The notes under the pieces are model-generated. The model made no database searches, was not told the origin of the DNA, and was given only the letters and a program-made list of their open reading frames with translations. DNA of 64,000 bases from Deltaproteobacteria bacterium (GTDB lineage: Bacteria; Desulfobacterota; Desulfomonilia; UBA1062), in assembly GCA_018433085.1 (NCBI GenBank), contig JAHDRW010000032.1:1-64000 (forward strand), given 5' to 3'. This document shows, piece after piece, positions 33,352 to 42,599 of this stretch. Made by a program: the position numbers and the translations under genes. How positions within the stretch are numbered: the first letter of the stretch is position 1; every line of letters begins with the position of its first letter.

Positions 33352-34368
33352 ATGAAGAGATTATGCATCGGTATCATTTCGTTTCTGTTCGTCCTTCTGA
33401 TGTCGGATATCGTCTTTGCCCAGCAGAAGACCTTCACTATCGATGTCCTGCAGGTCACTCATGTGGATGCTTTTGAGAGAGTGTATCAGGGTTTTGTGCA
33501 GGAACTCAAAGCCGCCGGTCTTGTGGAGGGGCAGAACCTTAAGGTCAACCGGAGAATCATTGATTTCGATATCGAAAAGGGCGGCTTGTGGAAGAAAGTC
33601 GGCGTACTCCTGGAGATCAAGAAAACTGCATCCAAAATCGTAGAAGCTCGGCCCGACCTCGTGATGACCATCGCCACTCCTGCAACCAAGTATGCAAAGG
33701 ACAGGATCATCGCTGCGGGCATCCCGCTCGTGTTCAGCGCAGTGATCATCCCCGAGGCCGCGGGCTGCAAATCACTGACCGTTGCAGGTCCGGGCTTCAC
33801 AGGATCCTCCATTTATATGGAGATGGCAGACGTTCTCAAAATCGTCCGGCTCGCCTTTCCCGGGATCGAGACAATGGGCATCGTCCATACGGATGACGAC
33901 AATACCCTTGCTCAAGTAGAGCAACTGAAGGTTGCAGGACCAGGGTCAGGATTCACCCTGATCAACAAGGAGGTCAACAAGAGTGACAGGTTCACCCCTG
34001 CCGCGCAGGAATTGATCGCACAGGGGGCACAGGCGTTCGTTGTCCCCCTCGACACTTACTACGGGCTTCGTGACTATGAGCCTTGTGCCGAGCTTTCGGA
34101 AGTCTCGATCAAGAACAAGATGCCGGTTCTCAGCCTCGTACACATGAATGTGCCGGGAGCCCTTTTGTATATAGGCTCAGATCTCCGGATCTCCGGTGCC
34201 CTCTCGGGCAAGCAGGCGGCAAAGATCCTCTTGGAAGGCGCGAACCCTGACGATTTGCCTATCCTCAGGCAGGACGATCTCACCATCATGGTGGATACCG
34301 CTGTGCTGAAATCGCTTCAGATCGAGCTTCCCATGGAGATCCTCATGCTGGCCAAAGATCTGAATTGA
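33352..34368 (+). CDS. ABC transporter substrate-binding protein (PF04392 family), copy 2
   Basis: A 338-residue paralogue of the protein at 31754-32770, with the same signal peptide layout (cleavage after VFA) and the same family words (EARPDLVMTIATPATKYAKD, VGIVHTDDD variant MGIVHTDDDNTLAQVE, MPVLSLVHMNVPGALLYIG). AAGAGGAGGAATAC precedes the ATG. Unlike copy 1 it has a long leader and its own promoter, so its expression is probably controlled separately. The two may differ in ligand. No ABC membrane or ATPase subunits follow. Confidence 0.87.
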   Translation: MKRLCIGIISFLFVLLMSDIVFAQQKTFTIDVLQVTHVDAFERVYQGFVQELKAAGLVEGQNLKVNRRIIDFDIEKGGLWKKVGVLLEIKKTASKIVEARPDLVMTIATPATKYAKDRIIAAGIPLVFSAVIIPEAAGCKSLTVAGPGFTGSSIYMEMADVLKIVRLAFPGIETMGIVHTDDDNTLAQVEQLKVAGPGSGFTLINKEVNKSDRFTPAAQELIAQGAQAFVVPLDTYYGLRDYEPCAELSEVSIKNKMPVLSLVHMNVPGALLYIGSDLRISGALSGKQAAKILLEGANPDDLPILRQDDLTIMVDTAVLKSLQIELPMEILMLAKDLN

Positions 34369-34401
34369 ACATGCGGCCACATTCTCTTTCGGGAGGAGGC
34401 A

Positions 34402-35790
34402 TCAGAAGTGGAAGGTCATCTTGGCTGCAAAGAGGTACCAGTCCTCCTCGTAGCGGTCTTCCGCCGGATCCTCGGGAACCGGGTTGTCGGCGCCCAGAAG
34501 GATTGCGGAACCGTCCATCTTATGGGCCTCGAGCTTGATGATCCAGTTCTCGTTCACGTCGAACCGCGTGGTCAGCGCGATGTCCTTGAGCCACCCCCGG
34601 TGGTCCTGGTCGTCGAGTCCTTTGGCCACGCGCTCCTCGCCGTCCTTGTCGTCCTCGTTGGGATAGTAGACCGAGTAGTAGGTGCCCAGCTCGAACCAGG
34701 GGGCGAACCGGTAGGCGAGGCTCGTATAGTAGCCCACCGAGCTGAACCGATCCACCTCGATGGTACCGTCCTGGACCGCCACCCCGTTGGCCCCCAGAAC
34801 CGGTTCCAGGGTATTGAACAGCGGGGAGTTCCTGAACTCGATATTGTAGGTCGTCCGCATGTATTCCGCGGCGAACACCAGATTCCTCCACATGAACTCC
34901 ATGGACGCGGTGTAGCTGACCGTCTCCACACCGAACTCGCTGGGCGAGAGCATGAGCCGGGCGCCATAGGCGCCCAGAGGATCGGCAAGGGCTTGTAATG
35001 CCGGATTGCTTTGCATCAGGGCTCTCGCCGTAGGATTGGTGGTATCCAGCAGCGTGGTCGCTTCCGCATCGAATTGATAGCCCCAGGTGGAGCCCCCGAG
35101 GATCAGGCCCTCGAGGTTGGTGATCCATCGAATGCTTCCGGCATAGGTGTAATCCACGTCGATCCGGTCAACATCCACCAGGAGACCCATGCCTCCGAAG
35201 GGCCACTGGTCTTCCAGCAGCCTGGCCGCCCCCTTGTCGGAGTCGAGATTCACCGTACCGTACTGCAGGTCATAGGAGAGCGACCCCATGTCGCTCAGCC
35301 CGAGGTCGCCGTAGAGGCCGGCGCCCTGGATGGAGGAGATGGCCTCCCTCCAGGCCTCGATATATACGCTCTGGGGCATGAGGATAAAGGTGCGCACCAT
35401 GTCCAGGTCGCGGGTCTCGTTGTAGAGACCGTGTACGAACTTCATGTTGCCGACCGTAAGGCCAAGCCAGTCACGAAAATGATAGTCCGCGATCGCCCAG
35501 TCGAGTATCACCTCGTTGTTTCCGATGGTGCCCAGGTCCCTGGAAAGAAACTGGACGCCCAGACGCAGCCTGTCCGAGACCTCGGCCGAGAAGTTTATGC
35601 CCGCCTCGTTGAACTGGGAGGTGCCGTCTTCTGTCTCGGCAAAGAAGTTGTTGTCGGTGCTCTGCAGATACCCCTGAGAGATGAACCCCCTGATATCGAC
35701 CCCCTGATACTCATAGGCACGGGCATTCCCGGATAAACAGCACATGGCAAACAAGGCTGAGAGAAACATGATTTTCACAGCACTCTTCAT
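34402..35790 (-). CDS. Outer-membrane beta-barrel, porin-like
   Basis: The 462-residue protein has a signal peptide cleaved after NARA, then alternating hydrophobic strands and acidic turns, ending in KMTFHF with the terminal Phe needed for insertion by the BAM machinery. The sequence starts DIRGFISQGYLQSTDNN, a pattern seen in deltaproteobacterial porins. Negative charges predominate, which may fit a cation- or peptide-permeable pore. It is followed (upstream on its strand) by a small phosphate-binding-type protein 11 bases away, so the two may be cotranscribed and linked to uptake. No specific substrate can be assigned. Confidence 0.75.
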   Translation of the reverse strand: MKSAVKIMFLSALFAMCCLSGNARAYEYQGVDIRGFISQGYLQSTDNNFFAETEDGTSQFNEAGINFSAEVSDRLRLGVQFLSRDLGTIGNNEVILDWAIADYHFRDWLGLTVGNMKFVHGLYNETRDLDMVRTFILMPQSVYIEAWREAISSIQGAGLYGDLGLSDMGSLSYDLQYGTVNLDSDKGAARLLEDQWPFGGMGLLVDVDRIDVDYTYAGSIRWITNLEGLILGGSTWGYQFDAEATTLLDTTNPTARALMQSNPALQALADPLGAYGARLMLSPSEFGVETVSYTASMEFMWRNLVFAAEYMRTTYNIEFRNSPLFNTLEPVLGANGVAVQDGTIEVDRFSSVGYYTSLAYRFAPWFELGTYYSVYYPNEDDKDGEERVAKGLDDQDHRGWLKDIALTTRFDVNENWIIKLEAHKMDGSAILLGADNPVPEDPAEDRYEEDWYLFAAKMTFHF

Positions 35791-35801
35791 TTTTAAGCCT
35801 C

Positions 35802-36257
35802 CTACTCAATCATAAGACTCTTCAATTGGTTCTGATATGCACGCTGGGGAAGATAGCCTATTGCCCCGGGGGTGTTCGTCACGAATTCCGCGAGCTCGTC
35901 GGGCGAGGTGAATGCCTCGGGGGCTTTTCCTCTCCCGGTGAAGACCTGGCTCTTCCAGTAATTTTTGAACTGATGCGGGGTCTTGCCCACATACATCCGC
36001 AGAAAATCCCCATGCTCCTCGCCCTCTTTCAGGGTCGCCAGCGTTATCTTCTGCCCGTCACTCCATCTGGTCTTTCTCCCCAGAAATATCTCCTGAACGG
36101 CATCCCGGCTCAGTGATTCCAGCGGCACGGAGTCGTTCGCCACCACCATCACCTCTGACGCGGCGTGCCCCGCTGGAACGATGAATCCACCGAAAGCGGA
36201 AAAAACGATGCCGGCGAGGACGATACGTGCAATCAGGGGTATGCTCCTCAACTTCAT
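35802..36257 (-). CDS. Small PstS-like periplasmic binding protein
   Basis: This 151-residue secreted protein has a signal peptide (cleaved near GHAA) and one PBP-like domain: VVANDSVPLESLSRDAVQEIFLGRKTRWSDGQ is the PstS-family pattern, and NTPGAIGYL is the second conserved patch. At half the size of a full PstS it lacks most of the second lobe, and many such short proteins lie next to porins. It begins the gene pair with the porin-like protein 11 bases away. It may bind phosphate or a related oxyanion. Confidence 0.82.
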   Translation of the reverse strand: MKLRSIPLIARIVLAGIVFSAFGGFIVPAGHAASEVMVVANDSVPLESLSRDAVQEIFLGRKTRWSDGQKITLATLKEGEEHGDFLRMYVGKTPHQFKNYWKSQVFTGRGKAPEAFTSPDELAEFVTNTPGAIGYLPQRAYQNQLKSLMIE

Positions 36258-36532
36258 GACAAATTCTCTCCTTTCACCATTTCATCCACGAAAAAGATAG
36301 CTCAAACCTTTTTGCCTGAAGGCATATCTCCTATCGGGGACTCATCTGCGAATCTTGAGCAAAACTACCCAATACCAGGTTTTTTCGCTTGTTTAAAGAA
36401 AAAGATTCACCATGCGTACACGTGAGTTTCGCGGCAGGCATCGATGTTCCAGTGCAGTGTGATCAGTTTTCACCGACAGCGGGGACGTGGAAGACTTGAT
36501 TTCTTTTCAAATAATGACACTATATCATATAG

Positions 36533-38635
36533 TTATATACCGTGACTGGAATCCTCTTCCAGAACCTCCCGCACCTTCTCCGTCAGGGCCGAGGCCGAAA
36601 ACGGCTTCTGGAGCAGGTGTCTTTCCGTATCGGGAATGCCGTAGAGGGAAACCACGTCGCCAGGATAACCGGTGATGTAGAGGATCTTCATCCGGGGGTA
36701 GCGCTCGAGGAGATTTTTCACGATCGCGGGGCCGTCCATGCCCGGGAGGACGACATCCGCGATCACCAGATCGATGTCTCCCGGGTGGGAGGCGCAAGTG
36801 TCCATCGCCTCCTTTCCGCTCCGGGCCTTGAGCAGGGTGTAGCCGATAGAGCCGAGTACCTCGGTGACAAGGTCCAGTACATAGGGGTTGTCTTCCACCA
36901 CCAGAACGACCTCCGACCCGCCTCTGACTGGAGCCCTTCCCGCCTTCCGCAAAACGGCCTCGGGGGTCTCTTCACTCACGGGCAGTAAAACCTCGAAGGT
37001 CGAGCCCTTGCCCGGCTCGCTTCTGAGCGAAATACTTCCGCCGTTGTTTCTGACGATCCCGTAGACCGTTGCAAGACCGAGTCCTGTCCCCTTGCTCGCC
37101 TCCTTGGTCGTGAAAAACGGCTCGAAGGCGTGCGCCATGGTCTCTTCATCCATGCCCACCCCTGTATCGCTCACCTCGAGCTTGATGTAGTCGCCGGGTT
37201 TGAGGTCCGGATGCCTTGCCGCATCGCTTTCCTTCAGATGAGCGCTCAGCGTGCTGATGGTCAGGATACCCCCCTTGTGCATGGCATCCCTGGCATTGAG
37301 GGCCAGGTTCATGATGATCTGCTCCACATGCCCCTGGTCGGCATATACGTTTCCGATGTCCTGCTGAAGGTGGGTCTTCAGCTCGATGTCTTCCCCGATG
37401 AACTGCTTGAGCAGGCTCTGCATGTTCTCGATCACCCGGTTCATATCCAGCGAGCTGGGCTTGACCGTCTGTTTGCGGCTGAATGCCAGAAGCTGGCGGA
37501 TCAGGGAAGACGCGGTCTCTTTCACCTCCTTGATCTTGAGAATGTTGGACCGCACCTGCTCGGGCTTGCCGATCTTCAGCAGGGCCAACTCGCAGTATCC
37601 GTCGATGGCGGTCAGCAGGTTGTTGAAGTCGTGGGTTATGCCGCCTGCAAGGCGGCCGATTGCCTCCATCTTCTGCGATCGGCTCAGCTCGCTCTCCAGG
37701 GTTTTCCGCTCGGTGATGTCCCGGCCCTCGAACAGGACCGAGGGCTTCCCGTCGATATCCATGAGCTCGGCCGAGACGAGCATGATTCGCGACTCACCGG
37801 TCTTGCTCCTGAACTTTGCCTCCAGATTCCGGACACTGCCCTGCTTTCTGATGATTTCCATGACCCTGGCCCTGTCCGACGGCCGGTACCAGATCCCGAG
37901 GTCCAGAGAGGTTTTCCCGACCACCTCTTCCCGGGAATAACCGGTCACGCGGAAGAACGACTCGTTGGCATCCAGGAAAACCCCTTCTTGGAGGGTTGAG
38001 ATGCTGACGGGGTCCGGGATGGCCTGGAATATCTTCGCGAGTTTTTCCCTGCTTGACTTGAGCTCGGCCTCGGCGTCCGTACGCATCTTCACCTCACGTT
38101 CCAGCGCGAGAACCGCGTCCGAGATCCTTTCCGCGTGCTCGTCGATCAGGACATCGAGATCGCTGCGGACGTTGAGCGCCTTTTCTTCCGCGTCCTTCAT
38201 CGGGCTCATGTCCCATGCCGATGAAACCACCCCCTCTATGGACCCGCCCTCTCCCACGAGGGGGAAATACCGGGCCAGAACACGCCGTTCCCCTGCTTCC
38301 GGGTGTTCGATCAGGTCATCATACTCACCCTCCCCGCCCCCCAGGGCACGGTCGATCCGGGGTTTCTCCCTTTCCCGAAAGGCCTTTTCCCCGGCGACAT
38401 CCTCCACGCTGTGCCCGACCACCTCCTCCCTGGTCTTGCTATAAAGGGAAAGGAACGCGTCGTTCACACAGGTATACACATATCTCCGGTCAATGCATGC
38501 CATGGTTTCCGGGATATGGGGCACGATCGTCGTGCAGGAACACAACTGATCCACCACGGACCGGTACTGGTTCACCAGGTCGGTCAGGTCGTGAAGCCCT
38601 TTCTGCGCTTCCCGGTTGGTCGTGTTTCCGGCCAT
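36533..38635 (-). CDS. Hybrid sensor histidine kinase with two PAS domains and a C-terminal receiver
   Basis: The 700-residue protein has PAS domains at about 33-150 and 195-313, a DHp with His335 in GGITHDFNNLLTAI (the CckA/NtrB-type H box), an ATPase with VSDTGVGMDEETMAHAFEPFFTT and GTGLGLATVYGIV, and a receiver from about 575 with phospho-acceptor Asp in VIADVVLPGMDG and Lys in LQKPFS. No membrane segment, so it senses inside. The CckA-like layout often feeds a histidine phosphotransferase. It is separate from the porin operon (275 bases) and its partners are not in the window. Confidence 0.93.
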   Translation of the reverse strand: MAGNTTNREAQKGLHDLTDLVNQYRSVVDQLCSCTTIVPHIPETMACIDRRYVYTCVNDAFLSLYSKTREEVVGHSVEDVAGEKAFREREKPRIDRALGGGEGEYDDLIEHPEAGERRVLARYFPLVGEGGSIEGVVSSAWDMSPMKDAEEKALNVRSDLDVLIDEHAERISDAVLALEREVKMRTDAEAELKSSREKLAKIFQAIPDPVSISTLQEGVFLDANESFFRVTGYSREEVVGKTSLDLGIWYRPSDRARVMEIIRKQGSVRNLEAKFRSKTGESRIMLVSAELMDIDGKPSVLFEGRDITERKTLESELSRSQKMEAIGRLAGGITHDFNNLLTAIDGYCELALLKIGKPEQVRSNILKIKEVKETASSLIRQLLAFSRKQTVKPSSLDMNRVIENMQSLLKQFIGEDIELKTHLQQDIGNVYADQGHVEQIIMNLALNARDAMHKGGILTISTLSAHLKESDAARHPDLKPGDYIKLEVSDTGVGMDEETMAHAFEPFFTTKEASKGTGLGLATVYGIVRNNGGSISLRSEPGKGSTFEVLLPVSEETPEAVLRKAGRAPVRGGSEVVLVVEDNPYVLDLVTEVLGSIGYTLLKARSGKEAMDTCASHPGDIDLVIADVVLPGMDGPAIVKNLLERYPRMKILYITGYPGDVVSLYGIPDTERHLLQKPFSASALTEKVREVLEEDSSHGI

Positions 38636-38794
38636 TGCAACGATCCTTCATCTGCACGAGGTACAGGGAGACAATAGAATGGAAAATAGCCTGCTGTTCC
38701 CGGGAATCAATACCGAACCGGTCCGCCTTGAGAGACGCGGTGACGTGGAAACAGCCGGACCCGGCGCATACCGGGATGTCCCCCCTGAGAGAGA

Positions 38795-39775
38795 CTATGC
38801 AAGGCGATCCGCCAGGTCCCGGACATCGCCTACATATTCCAGGCCCGCGTTCCTCCCGGTGCCCGAGTAGATGATCCCACGGCCTTCTTTCCGGGAGAAG
38901 AGAAGATCGATGCCCGAGCCCAGCGTCTCCATGATGCGGACGGACATGTCGCCTTTCCTGGGCGCCATGAGCCGGGCCCCTTCCGCCCTCGCACCGCGCA
39001 CCTCCAGGCGCGAGTCCGCATCCTCGACCGTAAAGCTGATGCGGTCCTGATCCACCCTAAGATCGGAGACCCGGGTCCCGGTATAGGTGGTAAACCGGTA
39101 GACCTCGCCCCGGAAATAGAACCCGAACAGATACCCGGTGAAAGACCGCCCGAACCAGGGAATCTTCGCGATGGAGCCCGAGAACGAGACTTCAGGGTCG
39201 TCGAAATGATTGCTCTGCATCCATATCCAGGAGCCGGGCATGGATTTTCCCCAGTCCTTTTCGATGTATCCCTTGCCGCCGGAGAAATCCATGCGCCTGC
39301 CGTCCTTCTCGCACCAGCCATCGATGGCGTGGTTGAAGCTCAGCACGTCGTGGTAGCACTCCATCCCGGGCACAAAGGCGTACCATCCCATGGCGCCCGG
39401 AGAAAGAAGGGTGACCGGCCACGGGTGTATGCCCCGGAAGCTCATCTCCGCACGGAGGGCCTCCCCGCCCTGGTCGATATCGAGCCGTATTCCGTCCAGG
39501 GAAAACCGGTTGTTCCCGATCGTGATCGCAAAGGTTTTTCTGTCCGCGGAAAACTCGCTTAGGGGATACCGGAAAAAGGACGATCTCCCTTCCCCGGCAC
39601 GTGAGAACTGTACGAAGGCATGGGCCTTTTCCCTTTCCCGGGGGAGCGAGACACCGGGGATCACCGCGCAGGCGGCGTCTTCATCACGGCTCACGCTCTT
39701 GAAGTACCATCCCTCGAAGTACCCGGACCTGTTTAAGTCTCCCTGGAAGACCTCGGGCTTCCACAACGAGAACAT
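38795..39775 (-). CDS. Tocopherol-cyclase-like protein
   Basis: The 326-residue protein matches the Tocopherol_cycl family by its words MFSLWKPEVFQGDLNRSGYFEGWYFK, FPGMECYHDVLSF-type VPGMECYHDVLSFNHAI, and KGYIEKDWGKSMPGSWIWMQSNHF. In plants and cyanobacteria these cyclise tocopherol precursors, but bacterial relatives in non-photosynthetic species have an unknown role and may bind lipids in a beta-barrel-like fold. No signal peptide. The start at 39775 follows GGGGAG. It lies about 105 bases after the aspartokinase gene on the same strand, and its stop is TAG. Confidence 0.8.
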   Translation of the reverse strand: MFSLWKPEVFQGDLNRSGYFEGWYFKSVSRDEDAACAVIPGVSLPREREKAHAFVQFSRAGEGRSSFFRYPLSEFSADRKTFAITIGNNRFSLDGIRLDIDQGGEALRAEMSFRGIHPWPVTLLSPGAMGWYAFVPGMECYHDVLSFNHAIDGWCEKDGRRMDFSGGKGYIEKDWGKSMPGSWIWMQSNHFDDPEVSFSGSIAKIPWFGRSFTGYLFGFYFRGEVYRFTTYTGTRVSDLRVDQDRISFTVEDADSRLEVRGARAEGARLMAPRKGDMSVRIMETLGSGIDLLFSRKEGRGIIYSGTGRNAGLEYVGDVRDLADRLA

Positions 39776-39880
39776 GGGCGCTCCCCGCCTCCGCCCTCCC
39801 CGCCGGGGACAGCGGAACAGGCGGAGGAACCTGGAACTCATAGATAACCGCCCGCAGGCGGCGCTCAAGAGGCCTCCAGC

Positions 39881-41245
39881 TCAACCCCTTGCTATCAGCT
39901 CCCGGTAGAGGGCGCTCAGGGCGTCGTCGGCGTAGTATCTCTGCATCCCGAAGTGGAAGCTTATCTGGGCCGGTCCCTGGTCGACGATCTCGATGTTGAT
40001 GTTCTCGTTCTTCAGGGCCGTGGCGGCCTGGGCGAGGATGCCCGGATTCTCCTTCATGCCGATGCCCACCGGCGAGATGACCGAGATGTTGTAGATCATG
40101 TCGAGCACGTCCGGGCACAGGGTCTTGTCGATCTCTTCCCTGAGCACGTCGGCCTTGTCCATCAGATCGTTCTGGTCCACCAGGATGGCCAGATCGTCCT
40201 TGTCGGTGGGATAGTGATAGGTGTGGACCGAATATTCTTTCAGGATGTCGAGCACGTCTTTGGTGGCCCCGATGACCTCCGCCAGGCCGTCCTTTTCCAT
40301 ATAGATGTACGCCACGTCGTCGAGCCGGGCTATCCCCACCGCCGTCTCCTCCGGGACCCGTTCGGAGACGATGAGCGTGCCGTCCGAGTCGGGGTTGTTG
40401 GTGTTGCGGATGTGGATGGGAATCCTTCTCTTCTTGCAGTTGATCATGGCATTGAAGTGGAAGATATCGAACCCCTTGGAAGAAAGCAGCCTGATCTCCT
40501 TGTAGGTGAGCCGGGGAATCACCTCTGCCCCGGGCACGAGACGCGGATCCACCTGGTAGACCCCGTCGGTGTCGGTCCAGTTTTCATAGAGGGCCGAGTC
40601 GATGGAATAGGCCACCTCGCCGCCCGTGAGGTCGGAGCCGCCCCGGGAGAAGACCGCCACATCACCCGAACGGGTGGTGCCGTAGTATCCCGGTATCACG
40701 GCGATGCCATCCTCGTCTCTCAGTTCCTTGAGCCGCGCGTACGACTCGGGCAGAACCCGTGCGTCGGCGAAGTCGTCGGAGACCATGAAGCCGATGTCTT
40801 CGGGCAGCCTTAACCTCGCATTGAACCCCTTTGCCTGGAGATATCGGGTTATGACCTTGGCATTGTAGTGTTCGCCCCGCGAGGCGATGAAATCGACCAG
40901 TTTCTCCTGCGGCATGTCCCTGCGAAGGTCTGCCTCGAGGTCTTCCAGGATGTCCGAACCCTCGATCCCCAGGTCGGTCAAGAGCCTTCTGAATTTTCCG
41001 GACACGCGCGAGAAGCTGTCATGAGCGGAGATGTCCTTGTGCTGGTCCTTGAAGTGTTTCCCGCCTGTGGCGATATTGAACAGATGATCGGTCACCTTTT
41101 CATCATCGGTCCCGTCCTTGCCCGGGGCCGACACGACCACGTATCGCCGCCTCTCGTCGGATTCCACGATACCGCGAACCTTGTCCACCTGGCACGCATT
41201 GGCCAGAGATGTGCCGCCGAATTTACAGGTTATCAATTCTTCCAT
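39881..41245 (-). CDS. Aspartate kinase, ectoine-cluster type
   Basis: The 454-residue enzyme phosphorylates aspartate. It has KFGGTS at 8-13, FSRGGSDLTGGEVAYSI near 215 and two C-terminal ACT domains. Its position at the end of the ectA-ectB-ectC run, and its insert-rich N-terminal region, match the ectoine-specific aspartokinase (Ask_Ect), which feeds aspartate-semialdehyde to EctB without lysine/threonine feedback. Whether it escapes feedback cannot be seen directly. The gene starts about 28 bases after the EutA-like gene stop. Confidence 0.9.
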   Translation of the reverse strand: MEELITCKFGGTSLANACQVDKVRGIVESDERRRYVVVSAPGKDGTDDEKVTDHLFNIATGGKHFKDQHKDISAHDSFSRVSGKFRRLLTDLGIEGSDILEDLEADLRRDMPQEKLVDFIASRGEHYNAKVITRYLQAKGFNARLRLPEDIGFMVSDDFADARVLPESYARLKELRDEDGIAVIPGYYGTTRSGDVAVFSRGGSDLTGGEVAYSIDSALYENWTDTDGVYQVDPRLVPGAEVIPRLTYKEIRLLSSKGFDIFHFNAMINCKKRRIPIHIRNTNNPDSDGTLIVSERVPEETAVGIARLDDVAYIYMEKDGLAEVIGATKDVLDILKEYSVHTYHYPTDKDDLAILVDQNDLMDKADVLREEIDKTLCPDVLDMIYNISVISPVGIGMKENPGILAQAATALKNENINIEIVDQGPAQISFHFGMQRYYADDALSALYRELIARG

Positions 41246-41273
41246 GATCCTCCCTCTTCATGCCACTCTTTTA

Positions 41274-42029
41274 TCAGTGGTGATCGAACAGTGTTCCGTA
41301 TCCTTCCCGGCAGTCCCTCACCCCGGCCAGGCGCAGCATCCACCACATGGCCGCCTGGCTGCTGGCGATCACCGGCTTTTCCAGCCTCTGCTCAAGGGCC
41401 TCGATGACCTCAACCGACCTCAGGCCCGTGCAACTGACGAAGACCGCCTGTGAGTCCGGATGATCGGCATGGACAGCGAGGTCTGCGATGTACTCCGGCT
41501 TCACCCGGGCGATCTCGGTGTCCCGCGAGAGATCCATGCCCCGGGTGCGGGGCACGGCGAACCCCAGCCCCTCGAAATGCCCCTTTAGGGCGTCGGTGAT
41601 GTCCGGGAGATACGGGGTCACCAGGGAGAACCGGGTGATGCGCAGGGCCTTGAGCGCCTCGGTCACGGCCGTGAGCACGGTGGTGCAAAAAGCCGCGTTT
41701 CCGGGGGCCGCCAGGGCGTCCGTGACCTTTTCTTCTCCCACGAGCAGGCTGCCCGAGGTGCAGTGAAAGCACAGGGCATCCACCCCCTCGTCCGGCAGGA
41801 CGAGCGACGCGGCACCCGCAATCGTTGATTCCATCGACTTGAGGTTCTCTGCGGTGATATCCCCGGACATGCCGATTCTGCTGAAATGAACCCCGACCCC
41901 TTCAGGGGCCATGGCCGGCAGGTCGGCCTCGCTGGTACGGTCCGTCGCCAGGATCACGAACCCCAGCCTGGCCCTGTGCGAGCGGCCCTGATCGAAGATC
42001 TCCGGCACTTTGAAAGGATGGTCAGCCAT
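41274..42029 (-). CDS. Asp/Glu racemase-superfamily protein, EutA-like (maleate isomerase/arylmalonate decarboxylase fold)
   Basis: The 251-residue protein has the two catalytic Cys patches of the superfamily, ALCFHCTSGS (Cys90) and AVFVSCTGLRS (Cys200). It matches the EutA/arylmalonate decarboxylase branch. EutA is part of ectoine catabolism, yet here it lies between ectC and the ectoine aspartokinase. The start at 42029 has AAGGGGGAAG upstream; the frame from 42146 overlaps the ectC end region. It may be a regulator-linked or metabolite-repair enzyme, or remove an ectoine-derived product. The reaction is not known. Confidence 0.78.
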   Translation of the reverse strand: MADHPFKVPEIFDQGRSHRARLGFVILATDRTSEADLPAMAPEGVGVHFSRIGMSGDITAENLKSMESTIAGAASLVLPDEGVDALCFHCTSGSLLVGEEKVTDALAAPGNAAFCTTVLTAVTEALKALRITRFSLVTPYLPDITDALKGHFEGLGFAVPRTRGMDLSRDTEIARVKPEYIADLAVHADHPDSQAVFVSCTGLRSVEVIEALEQRLEKPVIASSQAAMWWMLRLAGVRDCREGYGTLFDHH

Positions 42030-42206
42030 CACGGTCTTCCCCCTTCTCGGGCATGAGGCGGGGCGGACGCCTGTGGTACGGTCCGCAAACCAGAGGACGG
42101 CATCGGGCCGGTTCCCGACCATGATGGACATCTCCAGCACGGGCACCGGCCTGCCGCCCGGACCGGCACCTGTAGCGCAGACGGGCTCCCTGGCCGTTCC
42201 GGTCGC

Positions 42207-42599
42207 TCATCCCTCCAGGATCGGGTACGACCCATCCTCCCGGTGCACCTCGTCACCCACCAGAGGGGGGTTGAAGACGCATACCAGCCGCAGATCCTCC
42301 GAGGCGCGGAGATAGTGTTTGTCGTTCTTGTCCAGGGCATACATGGTCCCGGGCTCAATGGGGTAGACCTTCCCGTCGTCGATGGTCTCGACCTCGCCCT
42401 TCCCCTCGATGCAGTAGACCGCCTCGAGATGGTTCCTGTACCAGATCAGGGTCTCGGTCCCGGCATAGATGACGGTCTCGTGAAACGAAAAACCCATGTT
42501 GTCTTTCTTGAGCAGGATCCTCGTGCTTGTCCAGTTGCCGTTCTCGGCGTGCACCTCCCGCTCTGTTCCCTTGATGTCTTCGATCTTTTTTACAAGCAT
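42207..42599 (-). CDS. ectC: L-ectoine synthase
   Basis: Closes the ring of N-gamma-acetyl-diaminobutyrate to ectoine with loss of water, in the cytosol. The 130-residue cupin has the family words [36 protein letters not shown] (with the metal-binding Glu) and [12 protein letters not shown] (metal-binding His). It starts inside the 3' end of ectB, a ten-base overlap that suggests coupled translation. Confidence 0.97.
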   Translation of the reverse strand: MLVKKIEDIKGTEREVHAENGNWTSTRILLKKDNMGFSFHETVIYAGTETLIWYRNHLEAVYCIEGKGEVETIDDGKVYPIEPGTMYALDKNDKHYLRASEDLRLVCVFNPPLVGDEVHREDGSYPILEG

